Below, piece after piece: positions 1-11,600 of a DNA stretch of 64,000 nucleotides; positions within the stretch are counted from its first letter, which is position 1; every line of letters begins with the position of its first letter. The position numbers and the translations under genes are program-made. The notes below the pieces were generated by a model, which had not been told where the DNA came from, did not search any database, and worked only from the letters and a program-made list of their open reading frames with translations. Origin of the DNA: Edaphochlamys debaryana (lineage: Eukaryota > Chlorophyta > Chlorophyceae > Chlamydomonadales); assembly GCA_016858145.1 (NCBI GenBank), contig JAEHOE010000064.1:310001-374000 (forward strand). The letters run 5' to 3'.

Positions 1-3000
1 AGGGTGGCGGCGGCAAGCGAGCCAACATCGCGGCAGGCGACAACAGCGGCGCCGCCGCAGGGGGCAGCGGGCCGAGCCACAACACCGGCCCTGGGCCAAG
101 CTTCGTGTTTGGGGTCACGCCGCCGAGCCCGTTCGGTGGCGCTAGCAGCTCGGCGAGCGGCGGGGCGGGCAGCGGGGGACCGGCGGCCGGGGCCAGCAAG
201 GTCGGCTTCGGCTTCAGCTTTGGGTCCTGCGGAGCGGCGGCATCAAGCAATCCCTTCAGCCCGCTCGGCGCCAACGGCGCTACCGGCGCGGCGTCATCGG
301 GCTCAGGCGGCACGGCCCCTGCCTTCAGCCTCGGGGCAGGGGCGCCCAAGCTCCCTACGCCTGCAGCAGGTGGCTCGGCTTCGTCTGGTGGTGAGGGACC
401 ATCGCGGCCAGGCTTCAGGGCTGCGGGCTCCGCAGCTCCGGGCTTCGGCATCTCATTCGGCCCCGTGGCTCCGATCAGCAGTGCCGGGCCGAGCACCACT
501 GGGCCGCCGCCGCCTGCCTTCAGCGGCTTTGTCTTCGGCGCCGCCCAGCCCCCGCCGTCCAACCCACCGACTTCGAGCGCAGCTGCATCTGGTGGCTCGG
601 GAGCCCCTGCCTTCGGCTTCGGCTTTGGCCCGCAGCCGTTCAGTGCTGGAGCAAGCAGCAGTGGCAACGCGGGCGGCAGCGCCGCCGGAGTGCCCTCTTT
701 CGGCTGCAGCTTTGGCCCGCAACCCTCCACCGCGGGGGCAAGCAGCAGCGGGAACGCAGGCAGCAGTCCCAGTGGCCCCGCCTTTGGTGGCGGCCTCAGC
801 TTTGGTGTCAGCCCAGGGGTCCAGCCGCGGCCGTTTAGCACAGGGGCCAGCAGCAGCAGCAATGCGGGCAGCAGCGCCGCCGGTGCCGCGTCTTTCGGCT
901 TCGGCTTCGGTCCGCCGGGCTTCGGCGCAGGCGCGAGCAGCAGCGGCAATGCGGGCAGCAGCGCCGGCCGCCCTGCCTTCGCTGGCTTGAGCTTTGGTGT
1001 CAGCCCAGGGGTCCAGCCCGGCTTCAGCCTCGGTACGGGTTCTCAGCCCACCGCCCCTGCGACGGGCATGGGAAGTGGGTCCTTCGCCTTCGGGACAGTC
1101 CCGTCTGGGGCCTTCGGCGGCGGCAGTGCCGGCCCCGCACCCAGCCCTGGCTTTGGGTTGGGGAGCGCAGGCACAAGCGCGCCATTCGGCAGCGCGTCGG
1201 CAGCCGCCGGCAGCACTGCCAGCGCAGGTCCCGGACCTGGATCCCGATCTGGATCTGGATCTGATGGCGCCGCCGAATCGTCGGGATCTGTTCCCAACTT
1301 TGCGGACCCGGGCCGCTGGACCCCGCTCACTCCGCAGCCGGACGGTGCCTCTCGGAAAGCCGTCCGGGCGTTGCGGCAGGAGCAGGGGCAGAGGCAGCCA
1401 CCCCGGGCAAAGCCGAGTGGCCCCCGCACAGCTTCCAAGGCGGCCAGCGCATCGCCAGCTCCAGCGCCGCCCCCGGCGCATGCGCGTACGCCGCAGCCCG
1501 CTGGCCGCAGCCCCCCGCCAGTCGACCCCAAGACGGTTCGCCCCGACACCTTTGGAGCGGCCTTCGGCTCCCTGTACCTCCCGCATTTCCAGCCCGTGCC
1601 GGACCCAGACTACCCCCCGTCAAAGTACGGCGTGCAGCACTACCTCCAGTCCATCTCCGCAGCACCCCTGCTGCAAGTGCCAGGTGGGCCCAGGGGCGGA
1701 TGTGGCGCAGCGACTGCGTGTCTGCAAGTAGCCGGTGGGGCAAGCCAACACACAAGCGGGACCATACGTGCAGCACTTGAGATCCGCCGCTTCGGATAAG
1801 CCTCTTACTTGCTAGACCTGCCGTGACGCACGCTGCACAACCGCTTCCACACGCACCCGCATCGAGGGGCCATTCACTCCCTCTTCGTCCACGCTACAGG
1901 CTGGGAGCAGTCGCCCGAAGAGCTCCGCTTCGGGGACTACCGCAACCGCGCCACGCGCGGCCCGGGCGTGGGCGCGGGCGCGCGGCCTGCGCCTCCGCCG
2001 CCCGCCTTCATGGCCGCGGCCGCGGCCGTGGAGGCGGGCTGGGGCGCCCGGTCGTCCGCCAAGGATGCGTCGACGCAGGCGACCGAGGACGGTGCGTGCA
2101 TGCACGGGTGGGGGTGTGCTGTGGGGGTGCGCCAAGGCCTTGACGAGCGAGCCCTGAGTGGCGTTTGTGAACCCGTCTTGACAAGCAAGAGGCCTCGCGT
2201 ACGTTCGAGGGTGACAGTGGGCACTTCCTCTTGCACCTGCGCTCTCTGTTGCCGCCAGAGGTTCGCTCACGGTGCTGTACCGTATGTGCCTCGTCGCACC
2301 ACACCACCACCACCACCACCACCCATGCAGGCGGGTCAGCGGCTTTCCTCAAGGCTGAGCTGGAAACGCTCAAGGCGCAGAAGGCCGCCCTCGCGGCGGA
2401 GCTGGCCACGGAGACGGCGCGGCGGCTCCGACAGGAGGCAGCGACGACGGAGGAGCGACGCAACGCCGCGGCGGAGCGGCGCCGCTACGACTCCGAGCGC
2501 CAGGGCTTTGCGACGGAGCGGCGGTCACTGCAGTCGCAGCTGGAAGGCGAGCGGTCGCGGAGCCGGCGGCTGCAGGCTGACGTGGACGGGCAGCGGCGGT
2601 TGGTGGAGGAGCTGGAGCGCGAGCTGGACGGCTTCCGGTCGCGGCAGGAGCAGCAGCGGCAGAAGCAGCAGCAGGCAAGCGGGGGGGCTGGCGGTGTCTG
2701 TGCTGTTGCGTCGTCGTTGTACGCTGTCGCGGGCGCTCGGCGAAGGTTTGTGGCTGGGGTGCCGGCGCGCAGAACCAACGCTGCCCTCGACCGCCTTGGG
2801 CCCTGCTTGCCTGCAGGCCAAGCAGCGCAAGCAACAGCGCAAGCAGCAGCGGCAGGTGGGTCCTGCAACGCATTACTGATCGCCGGTCTTAGCCAGACGT
2901 CACTTTGCACGGCTGGAGCCACCGCACCGTTGTCGCATTGTCTGCGCATGGCCTCACCATTGTCCGCCACCTGGCCCCAACCCCAGGAGGAGGAGGACAG

Positions 3001-4490
3001 ATCGCGGCAGCAGCAACAGCAGCCGGGCCAGCAGGGCCGCAGCAAGGCCGGCGGCAGCAGCAGCAGCTACAACGGCTATTACGACTACTCCAAGCAGTAC
3101 GACAGCTATGAGGACTATTCGGACGAGTACGGAGAAGACGGAGAAGACAAGGAGCACGATGGCTACGAGAGGTGAGGCCCCGCTGCTGTACGTACGGCGA
3201 CGCTGACCGTACCTGCTAGCGCCTTTCCATCCACAAGCTTGACGAGCTCGTCCGTTGTGATGCCGTACTGCAGGTGGTACGAGGAAACGTACGGTCACAA
3301 ACCGCCGGGCGGCGGCACAGGCACGGGCGGCGGCGGGTTTTCGTGGGGCGCCTCTGGCGGGGCGAAGGCCGGCGCAAGCGGGAGCGGCTTTGGCTTCGGC
3401 GGTGCCGGTGCCAGTGCTGGTGCCGGCGGCGCCTCCAGCTCCAAACCGGGGACGGGCACGGGGGCGGGGGCGGGGCCCAGCCGCAGCGGTGCCGGCGCGG
3501 GAGCTGGTTTCGGAGCGGGCGCAGCGAAGCCGCCGCCGCCAAAGTCGCCCCCGACTGGCGAGCAGGACGCGGCCTTCGCTGCCTCACAGCCCCCCACCCT
3601 GGACGACACCACGCCTGTGCGCGTGCTCCGGCAGTTCCTCACACAGGCGAGTCGCGGGCTGGTCGTCGTCCTCGCTCGCACACCTTGGGCCCCTGCCCTG
3701 AACCTTGTACCCCCGCTTGCACGAAGCGCCCTCTCGCTCGGGGTGCTCAGCACGCACCGCATTACCCGTAGCCCACATGCACCCTGACCTGAATTCCTGT
3801 GCGCCCCGTGCTTTGCTGTGCCGTGCTGTGCCGCCCGCACGCAGGCCGGGGCCGACGCCGCCGCGCGCACGTGCACCGAGAAGGCCGAGTTCCTGGCGCT
3901 GGCCCGGGAGCGGCTCAACGCCTGGCACGTGCGCCGCGCGGCGGCCTGCAGCCGCCTGCCCGCCTCCAGGGGCGACCGGGCGCTGTTCTGGCTGGGGCCG
4001 GGGGCGCCGGTGCACAAGGAGGCGCTGGCGAGGACGCACAAGGTGGGAGGCTGTGATGGGCAGGGCAGGTTGCCTAGGTCTGAGGACGCACAAGGTGGGA
4101 GGGTCCAGCAGGGTTAGGAGGGCAGGTTGGCTGGAGGCTGCGACTCTGGAGAAGGGCGGGCGGGGCAGGCTGGCTAGTGCGGGTTTGCAGCGGGGCTATC
4201 TCCCGCGTGTCTTGTGGCAGTTGGCATGTATGCGCGGATGGGCTTGTGCGGTGGGACCGCGTCATTTCTTTTGGCATGGGTGGGGCGGCGGACATCGCGG
4301 CTCTACCTCGTGCGCTGCCACAAGTCTCACACCCTTACCTCCACCGCTGGCCGCTTGCTCCCTAATCTCCCCTTGCCAGGACCTTGCGCTCCGCCTGCAC
4401 CCCGACAAGAACCCGGGCGACCCCCTGGCCACCGCCGCCTTCCAGTACCTGCAGGCGGCGCACGGGAGGGTCAGGGTGCTGGCCACGTGA
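1..4490 (+). CDS. FG-nucleoporin-like protein with coiled coil and C-terminal J-like module (5' truncated)
   Basis: Exons: 3-1683 (open at the window edge), 1900-2091, 2331-2674, 2817-2855, 2987-3171, 3274-3646, 3845-4042, 4380-4490. All junction phases agree and give about 1040 residues. The first ~560 residues are Gly/Ser/Ala-rich with repeated FGFGFG and FGVSPG blocks, as in FG nucleoporins. The exon 1/2 junction gives SISAAPLLQVPG then WEQSPEELRFGDYRNR, which resembles the S-I-x-A-M...S-x-E-E-L-R-x-x-D-Y segment of NUP98. A charged coiled coil (2331-2855), a Q/Y-rich segment (2987-3171) and another FG/Gly-rich stretch follow. The end reads LALRLHPDKNPGDP, the helix II-HPD-helix III core of a J domain. 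The last two exons (198 and 111 nt) match those of the next gene in length and sequence. Donors after 2674 (GCAAGC) and 3646 (GCGAGT) are GC type. Nuclear-pore location is inferred from the FG composition; Hsp70 partnering would follow from the HPD motif only if the half-length J module folds. Confidence 0.75.
4030..4102 (+). repeat. Splice-junction echo at the 198-nt exon end
   Basis: A 21-nt segment at 4030-4050 covers the exon end (exon stops at 4042) and the start of the intron. It recurs exactly at 4082-4102 inside the intron, 52 bases on, including a GTGGGA donor. Confidence 0.8.
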
Positions 4491-5064
4491 TGGGGGACCT
4501 TTCTTGCGTGTGGAGGGAGCGGCGGCGGTGCTGGAGCTCAGGCAGGCTTGACGACTTGGGGATACCGGTTTGCGGGATTGCGGGATGAAACAAAGGGGCA
4601 CGCGCTGGCGAAGGGCATGGCAGGTGTAGGCCATGTACGAAGGCCGCTTGCGGAGCGAGGAGGGGGGGGCCGGGGTTTCGCAATGGGGCGGGATGCGGAG
4701 CTTGGAGCGTAGTATGGCAGGCTGTGACAGGCTTAGACCTTTAACGGGAAGGAAGGATTGAAGAGCATAGACCCCAAGTAGGTAAGGGGGTCAGGGGCGA
4801 AAGGGTAGGAATGTCGTCGCGAGCCGGCGTGTCGTCCCCGAGCAACCGCACCCGTGATGATGACCCGTGATCTTTCGTCGCCGACTCGCGTTCAACTTGG
4901 CGCCCAACTTTGGCGAGCTCATGAATGAATGAAAACCGAGTAGCTATATCTATTCACGAGCTATTTGTTGCACGCCACGGGGTCGACACCCGGCAACGCG
5001 ACTCGGCCGTGTCGACTGCAACATCACGCCGCCAGCCGCTTGCCTTGCCAAGGGTTATTGTCCT

Positions 5065-5083
5065 TGTAATCCGTATGTTGTAA
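5065..5083 (+). other. Candidate polyadenylation signals (TGTAA x2) for the gene ending at 4490
   Basis: Two TGTAA pentamers, the usual green-algal polyadenylation motif, lie at 5065-5069 and 5079-5083, about 580 bases after the stop codon and before the next start at 5245. Otherwise 4491-5244 shows no gene. Its 4600-4665 part resembles 7515-7575 behind the paralogue, so the 3' regions are probably homologous. Confidence 0.35.
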
Positions 5084-5244
5084 AGCTACTGGAGCTACCG
5101 ATACAAGCAATTGGGATTGGGGACTGGGGCTCGCTCAGGAGCTCCCCTGGGCTCGGTAGAAGTCTCCCAGTTCCAGGCGTTGCAACTTCGTTCAGGATAA
5201 CGTAGGATCGAAGTCTCGCTGGGAAGCAAGAGCACCTTCTAGCT

Positions 5245-7417
5245 ATGGCGCGGCGCCGGCGTCCGCCTCCCCCCGAGGAGCAGCTGCTCCAAATCTTCCG
5301 GCGGCACCCGGAGGTGGGACTGAGGCGTGCAAATCTAGGCTGGGCGGGACGAAGCCTGAAAGTTTTGCCTTTGGGCCGGGTTCGCCTTGGACTTGCAACT
5401 TGCGAAGCCACCCTTTGTGGTCGCTGCTCTGCCATGCATTTGGGCGCCTGGGTGCACTGTGCTGGCTCTTCGAAGCCTGCGTGCCCGACTAACGCTCCAG
5501 GCCCCCCCATCCCTCCTCTGCCCTGCCATGCTGCCCTCCCCCTCCATCCAGGGCTGCACCGTGGATGCGCTTGAGCTCGACCTGCCCCTGCACATCGAGG
5601 AGGAGGACAAGATTGAAGCCATCAACAAGCTGCTCCAGGCCAACAAACTCAAGGTGGGTGCTTGCAAGGGGGCCGTGGCCGTGTAGCCGAGGGGGTGCGT
5701 GAAGCTGGCAGCAGAAGGGGCGCCGGCCGCCCACCTTACTCAATCGCCGCCTCCCTTGCGTGCACTGCCCTGCATGCTTTGCTGGCAGTTCGTCTTGCTC
5801 TACAAGGAGGTGACGGAGGAGGAGCGTGGCAAAGCTCCCGTGTGCTCAGTGCCACCGCCGCCGCCTCGGCGGACCAAGGCCGCCTCGACCCAGGTCGTGG
5901 ACACAGGTGAGCACCCGCTGTCCTGATCTGGGCAGATCTAGGTTTAGACCAGGAGCCCCAAGCCCCAAGCTGATGCCCTCAGTGTCCGAAGTCCGGTCCC
6001 TCTTGAGCCCTCCTCCCTCGCCTTGCAGAAGCTGCGCAGGCGCGTGGAGCCCTCGAGCGCGAGGTTGCAGCGCTGCGCTCGAAGCTCAGGCAAGAGCAGA
6101 CCCACCGTCATGATGCGGAGGAGGCTCTGGCAGAGGAGCTTTCCCGCGTTGAGGCTCTCGCGGAGGAGCGCTCCAGCCTGGAGGTGCAACTAGCAGACGA
6201 GCGCGTGAGCCGGCGCCGGCAGGAGGCGCAGCAGTCTGGCACGGAGTCACGGGTACAGGACCTGCAAGAGCGGTGCTGGCAGCTGCAGCATGAAGCAGAT
6301 GCGCACGAGTACGCCCTCCGCTGCGCAAGGGCGGCGCTGGCGAATGAGCGGGCCGAGCACGAGCGCTTGCGGACTAGCTTTGAGGAGAAGACTGCGCGCC
6401 TGGCTGCGGAGCTGCGGACGGAGGCGGCCTGCCGCAAGCGGCTGGCGGAGGCGGCCGAGGCGGAGCGGGAGCGGTTTGCCGAGGAGCGGGAGGAGTTTGA
6501 GGAGGAGCGGCGAAGCCTGGAGGCGGCGGTGGAGGAGGGGCGGAGGGCTTGCAGGCGGCTGGAGGCGGCCTTTGACCGCGAGGCGCAACGGGTGGAGGAG
6601 CTGCGTCGCGAGCTGGACGCGCTGAAACGGCAGCAGCAGGCGGCGGGGGGCGGATCGGCGAGGGACCACAACGACAGCAGGGGCTCGGGGGCAACGGGAG
6701 GCGGCCACGCTGCGGGGTCGGCGGCTGGGAGAGAAAGCGGCGGGGCGGCCGAGGACCCCTTCGTATCGCCCTTTGATGACGCCGCGTTCGCCGCCGCCCG
6801 GCCGCCCGTCCTGAGCGAGTCGACACCGGTCCGCACGCTCAGGCAGTTTCTGGCGCAGGTGGGGTCCACGGCAGCTCGCGCTCCCTTTGCTTCTCCCGTT
6901 AAACTTGTCAGGGGTGCCTTCTCGCTGAGGTTCTTGGTCCTTGCAACCCTCCGCAGGCGGATGCCAGGGTGGAGTCCCGAGCCTGCAAGGAGCGGCGCGA
7001 GCTCCTGGCTCTGGCGCGGGAGCGGCTCAATGCCTGGCACGTGCGCCGCGCGGCGGCCTGCAGCCGCCTGCCTGGGAATGACGGCGACTGGCCGCTGTTC
7101 GGACTAGTGAAGGGGACGCCGGTGCAGCAGGACGTCATTGCGCGAGAGTTCAAGGTAAGCATTACACAAGAGGGCCACAGCAAAGGAGGCGTGCTTCTGC
7201 GCTGCGCTCTGGAACGGGTACGGAGTGTAGCCCCACAAGCGTTCCGCTCTCGGAGTCTCGAACCCCTAACCCGAGCCCCTAACCCCCCTCGCCCCCTCCC
7301 CGCCAGGACCTTGCGCTCCGCCTGCACCCCGACAAGAACCCGGGCGACCCCCTGGCCACCGCCGCCTTCCAGTACCTGCAGGCGGCGCATGGCAGGGTCA
7401 GGGTGCTGGCCACGTGA
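5245..7417 (+). CDS. Chimeric protein: RPC6-like N-terminus, coiled coil, C-terminal J-like module
   Basis: Six exons with matching phases: 5245-5313, 5552-5653, 5789-5906, 6029-6858, 6957-7154, 7307-7417, giving 475 residues. Residues 1-23 end PPPPEEQLLQIFRRHPE, against PPLEEQLLKLIRQHPQ in the RPC6 gene at 33284. Exon 2 (102 nt) reads IEAINKLLQANKLK against VQAINNLLQANRLQ, in an exon of identical length and phase. Exon 3 keeps YKEV of RPC6 (LAYKEVS) and then diverges into a Pro-rich linker. Residues ~97-300 form one long Glu/Arg-rich coiled coil. After STPVRTLRQFLAQ come the 198- and 111-nt exons shared with the upstream gene, ending in the HPDKNPGDP J core. The final 111-nt exon differs from its paralogue at about 2 bases. 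Function unknown: the RPC6 part would be the first winged helix, so the protein might compete with or associate with Pol III, but that is inference. Start chosen as the first ATG in front of the RPC6-like block. Confidence 0.75.
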
Positions 7418-8644
7418 TGCGGCGGGGGGAGAGGAGGGAGAGGACTCAGAGGAGGGAGCGGAGCCCACGTGCTGGGGCTCGGCGGCCGGGGGACAAAGCG
7501 GGATGGATCGAAGTGGCATGTGCTGGCGAAGGGCCCAGTTGGATGCATGCTGTGCCCGAAGGCCGCTTGCGGGGATCAAGTTAGCGGTGATGAGGGGCGG
7601 GGGGATGCAAAGCACTCCAGTGTGCGTGATGCTATACCTGGAAGCATGTGATTGCAGGAGGTGCAGGCAGACGGGTAGCAGGTCAGCACGAACAGGAGAG
7701 AAGAGAAGAGAAGTCCGGCACGGCGGGGGAGGGGGAGGGAGGAGGGGGTTTCCAGCAGGGACCCCATGGGGGGAGTGAGGGGAGGGTGGAAAGCCGGGGT
7801 GCCAAGTGGTACCGCCTGGTACGGCGTGCGTGCAACGGTGGTGCGCTGGCTGGTGCCATGCAAGTGTCGGCACTTAAGTGTACGAATTGGGGGCGGAGGG
7901 AAAGGCTGGTTTACGCATGGAGGATTGGAGGTGGGACATGCATGGGGCTGTAGCGCCAAGTCCAGTCGACCAGTCCATGTGGCCTTGGCCATCGTCAGAT
8001 CCAGAGCGGGTTACGCGGCTGAGGGTAACCGACGTTACAGCCACATTGCACCAACCTCTCAGCTTATTTCTATCGAGAGCTAAGTGCGCTACCAAGGCAG
8101 ACATTCAAGCGCTCCTGATCAGCTAACTATCGAGAGCTAAGTTTGCTACCAGGGCTTTGCTACTCGCCCGTCCTGGTCCCTACTCGGCCTGGCCCCTAAA
8201 CTTAATCTGGGCCCTAATTAGCCTGGACCCCTGCCTACCCTACCCTATCCAGACCAGTGCACTTGTTGCATTTGCTGGCCTGCTTTTCGCGTAACTCGTC
8301 TCCCGTATCTCCTTTTACCCTACCCTATCCTACCCTATCATGAATGACTAGAGTGACTCAACTCAATGACCCCCGAAGACCGCACAGACAAGAAACCAAA
8401 TCTTGATTTACGGATTTGCCCCTCCGCCCTCACAAGGGGTCACACGGCGACTTCAGACAGGGCCTGCGCTTGACAGCGCTGCCGGATAGTGTTCGTCATG
8501 CATGGTCATCTTCAGCAATGAGGTGGTCGTCAAGTAATCGGGTCATGACCGGGCTTGCTATTGCGGCTGGCTGGGGGTCGAAGAAGACGGACCCCATTAG
8601 ACCTCGCTCGCCACAGGGCCGACAGCTCTCAGGAGTCCACGTGC
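7418..8644. other. Convergent intergenic region
   Basis: Lies between two convergent genes. No ORF here has family character or supporting splice sites. It holds the 3' region of the upstream gene, one copy of a dispersed ~64-bp repeat (8254-8317), short CCCTACCCTATCC runs at about 8230-8340, and TTACA at 8036-8040 (TGTAA on the minus strand), a possible polyadenylation signal for the gene ending at 8645. Confidence 0.5.
8254..8317 (+). repeat. Dispersed short repeat, copy 1
   Basis: Shares the core GCTGGCCTGC...CGCGTAA.TCGTCTCCCGT.TCTCCTTT with 20641-20690 and 53618-53690. All three copies face the same way. The 8254 and 53618 copies also share the upstream CCAGTGCACT segment. Confidence 0.7.
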
Positions 8645-11600
8645 TTAGGTCCTGCGCGCCTTGAAGCAGGTCTGCGCGGCCCCAGAGCTGCTCGTGTTCG
8701 GAAGTGGCGTCTTCCGGAGTGAGCAGCTTTGAGGGCTGGAGTAGTACACATAGAACCTGGGACGGGATAGGGGAGGCGCATGGGAGCGTTAGGGACGTGC
8801 TCGCCAGCCCTCAAACCCCTCTATCTACCCGCCCGGATCCCGTACCCTGCCCTTCTCTGCCTCTGCGCGCCACGTCCCTCAGCCCATTGTCTCCGTTTTC
8901 GCACGCGCGTACTCACTCGCAGTCAGACCGGGCTTGGCAGAGCTCGGCGCAGGCGGATGAGCCCCTGCCGCCTGTGGGTATGTTGGCTGTCAGGGCAGTC
9001 CCCGGGACGTCCATAGCTCCGCACACGTAGTTGCCTGCCAGCGGAAAGGGAGGAAGCAGGGCCTTAGCGCAGGAGCGCACAGCATGTCTACTTGGCAGCA
9101 ATAGCCGTACTTCTACGAACGTCTACTTCGCGCAATGCTCGTAGCCCACCGTAGCTCACCGTAGGCGCTTGGGTGGTCCATGCAGATGTCCACCCGCCAG
9201 CCGTCGGCGGCTGTCGTGATGCGGTTTTGGCCATAGGTCCCGGACGTCACCAGCGGGGCGCCCTTGAGGAAGCACTGCGCTTGGGTCACTGCGGTGGCAG
9301 GTAGAGGGAGGTTAGGTGACTACCGTAGGTACCGCAAGTCCACCAAAGTTAGGCTTCCGGTCTGTGCCCAAGACAAGAGACTCACTGTCGAATTTCAAGG
9401 CCGTGGCAGCCATGTTGCAGCTGGGCAGGTTGTCGCACTGCTGCTGGCAGTACGACATGTTGGCACCCTGGGCAGGGTTGGGGTAGTTGATGGTCTGGTA
9501 CTGGTACGTAGACCCAACCTCCGTGTTGTTGTAGCAGTGGAAGCGCGTCGCGTTGAAGGGGCACGTGTACACCAGATTGTTGGTTGTCGAGCAGGTGTCA
9601 TAGCCGCAGGGGTTGGTGGCGCCAGGCGTGCACGGGCCTGGAGGGGCGATACAGGCGGGCGTTGCGGGGGGTAAGGAATGAGCGAGGAGCCCACGCGTGG
9701 CGGCACGCCTTCCCGTGGCTCAGAGATCAAGCGTGTCCCAACTGTCCTGCTTCAGGGCGCAAGGCTCATCTCAGGGCCCACGGTGGGAAAGCCACGCACC
9801 GGTCGAGTTGCGGATGGAGAGGTTGTCCAGAACGACGTCGCAGGGCGTGCTGCCGCCCGCAGGGCTGGACAAGATGATCTTGTCACAGCCCACGAAGGTG
9901 GGTGGGGCCACGTAGGCCGGCTGCGTTGTGACGAGTGCAACCGTGACGTTGGCCACGGTCGTCGTCCCGCGCAGGCACTGGAGCATTGCGCTCGTCGAGC
10001 ACCCCCTCGAGGTGAGGTAGGCTCCGGCAAGGTCAAAGGTAGACCCGTCGGTGCGGAAGAAAGAGGCCGGGCGGCTCCAGCCGTTCCATGCTGCGTGGGG
10101 CACAGAGCGCGAAGCAAGATGAGTTCAGGGATGAGCACTCAGGACAGGCAAGTCCAGGCAAAGAAACCTCTAGCATGCAGGTGCAGACCAGCAGCTTGGC
10201 GCTCACCGACGGTAGGGGAAGAGACGTAGTTGATGTCCGGTAGAGCAGGCGTCCCGACCCAGAAGTTGCTCCACCAAAGCGTCTTGTACAACATGTCAAC
10301 CTCCGACGATACCGAAACCGTGGCCGGGAGTCCGGTGTCCTCAAACGTAATGAGCGTAGCGCACGACGTAGAGAAGGGGCCAGTGGCCGGGCAGGCGCCT
10401 GCGTGGCAGGGGCGTCGAAGGGCAAGGTCAGAATGACTGTGCGGCACTCAACCGCTACATGCATGGGGCTTGCATCTCGCGGGGCCCAATGGCACAACAG
10501 CTGCCCACCCCCCTGACTTACTAGCGCTGCTGGGAGATCGGATCATGTAGAGGCTGTTCACCCCCAGGCCACCGCATTTCTCGTTGGTGTTGCCGGGGCA
10601 AGTCATGGTGCACCCGGTGCTGTTGCCGAGAGCGGTTGCCGTTGCCAGGACTGAGCCCCCCCAGCATGTGCTGCCGTTCTGTGTGGCATAGATGGTTAGG
10701 CCTGGCCGAGCCGAGGGTAAGAGCAAGGGCGCACGTGAGGAGAGCGTGACAAATGGTGGTCCACCGCCGTCTGCTTGGCCTATAGCCCGATGTGCTCACC
10801 GCCGTACGCTCGAGCCATGGACTCGCACTTCTCATTCGTCATGGTGGCATCATTTGCTGCCAGCTTGAACGGCACCAGAGCTGTGGTGTCGTCCTTGTAG
10901 CAACCCACATAGTCTGCACAGAGCCAAAAAGGTGTGGAGGGTAGAGTGGTGGAGTCTTCGTGCATGTTATCCCCGGGAATGATCTTGCAGTATCCAGGCT
11001 CACCATTGATACAGGCGCTGCTGGCAGCGGAGTACGTCTTGCCGCTCGGGCAGGTGCAGGCGAATTGCTTCCCATCGCTGCTTGGCGTGCAGGTAGCACC
11101 GGTACCGCAGGGGTTGGGCGAGCAGGGGTCTGCACGAACGAACGGCGGCGGCAAAGGCGAGAGCGTGCGTCACAGCGAGTGGGGTGGTCGGATGGAGGTG
11201 CCCCGCCACTGCCTCGTTGGCACCAGTGCGGCTGGTGCCCGGCGGCGTCAAAACCGCATTCGCATCAAATGGGTGCATGACTCACCAGCCTTCTGCCATG
11301 CCCAGACGAAGGAGATGCCGGTAAGCCAGCCGTTGACCCAACCGCGGATGGCAATCAGCCGTGCCTCTCCGTCGTTGGTGCAGCTGGAGGGCTTGGCTGG
11401 GATCGCCAGGTAGCTCGACCTGTACGCCCCGGGGTCGTTGAGTGGCTGATCCGCGCCAACCACAAAGGTTCGAATGTTGGTGGTGAACTCCAGGCGCGCC
11501 ACGCCCGCAGGAGCGACGTTCGTCCAGACGCGCACTGCTGAGGTGATCCGCTCTCCGTTGGCCAGAGCAACGCCGGGGAAGACCGAGCCGCCGGCATCCG

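Noticed and set aside
453..1586. Long antisense frame across the FG-repeat exon
   Set aside because: A GC-rich shadow. The plus frame continues in phase into downstream exons and has FG-nucleoporin character.
2296..2325. (CAC)n run read as a poly-His tract
   Set aside because: It lies at the end of an intron; the acceptor CAG at 2328-2330 follows directly and the exon starts after it.
8221..8345. Telomere-like CCCTACCCTATCC runs
   Set aside because: Too few and too irregular for telomeric repeats; interior position between genes.
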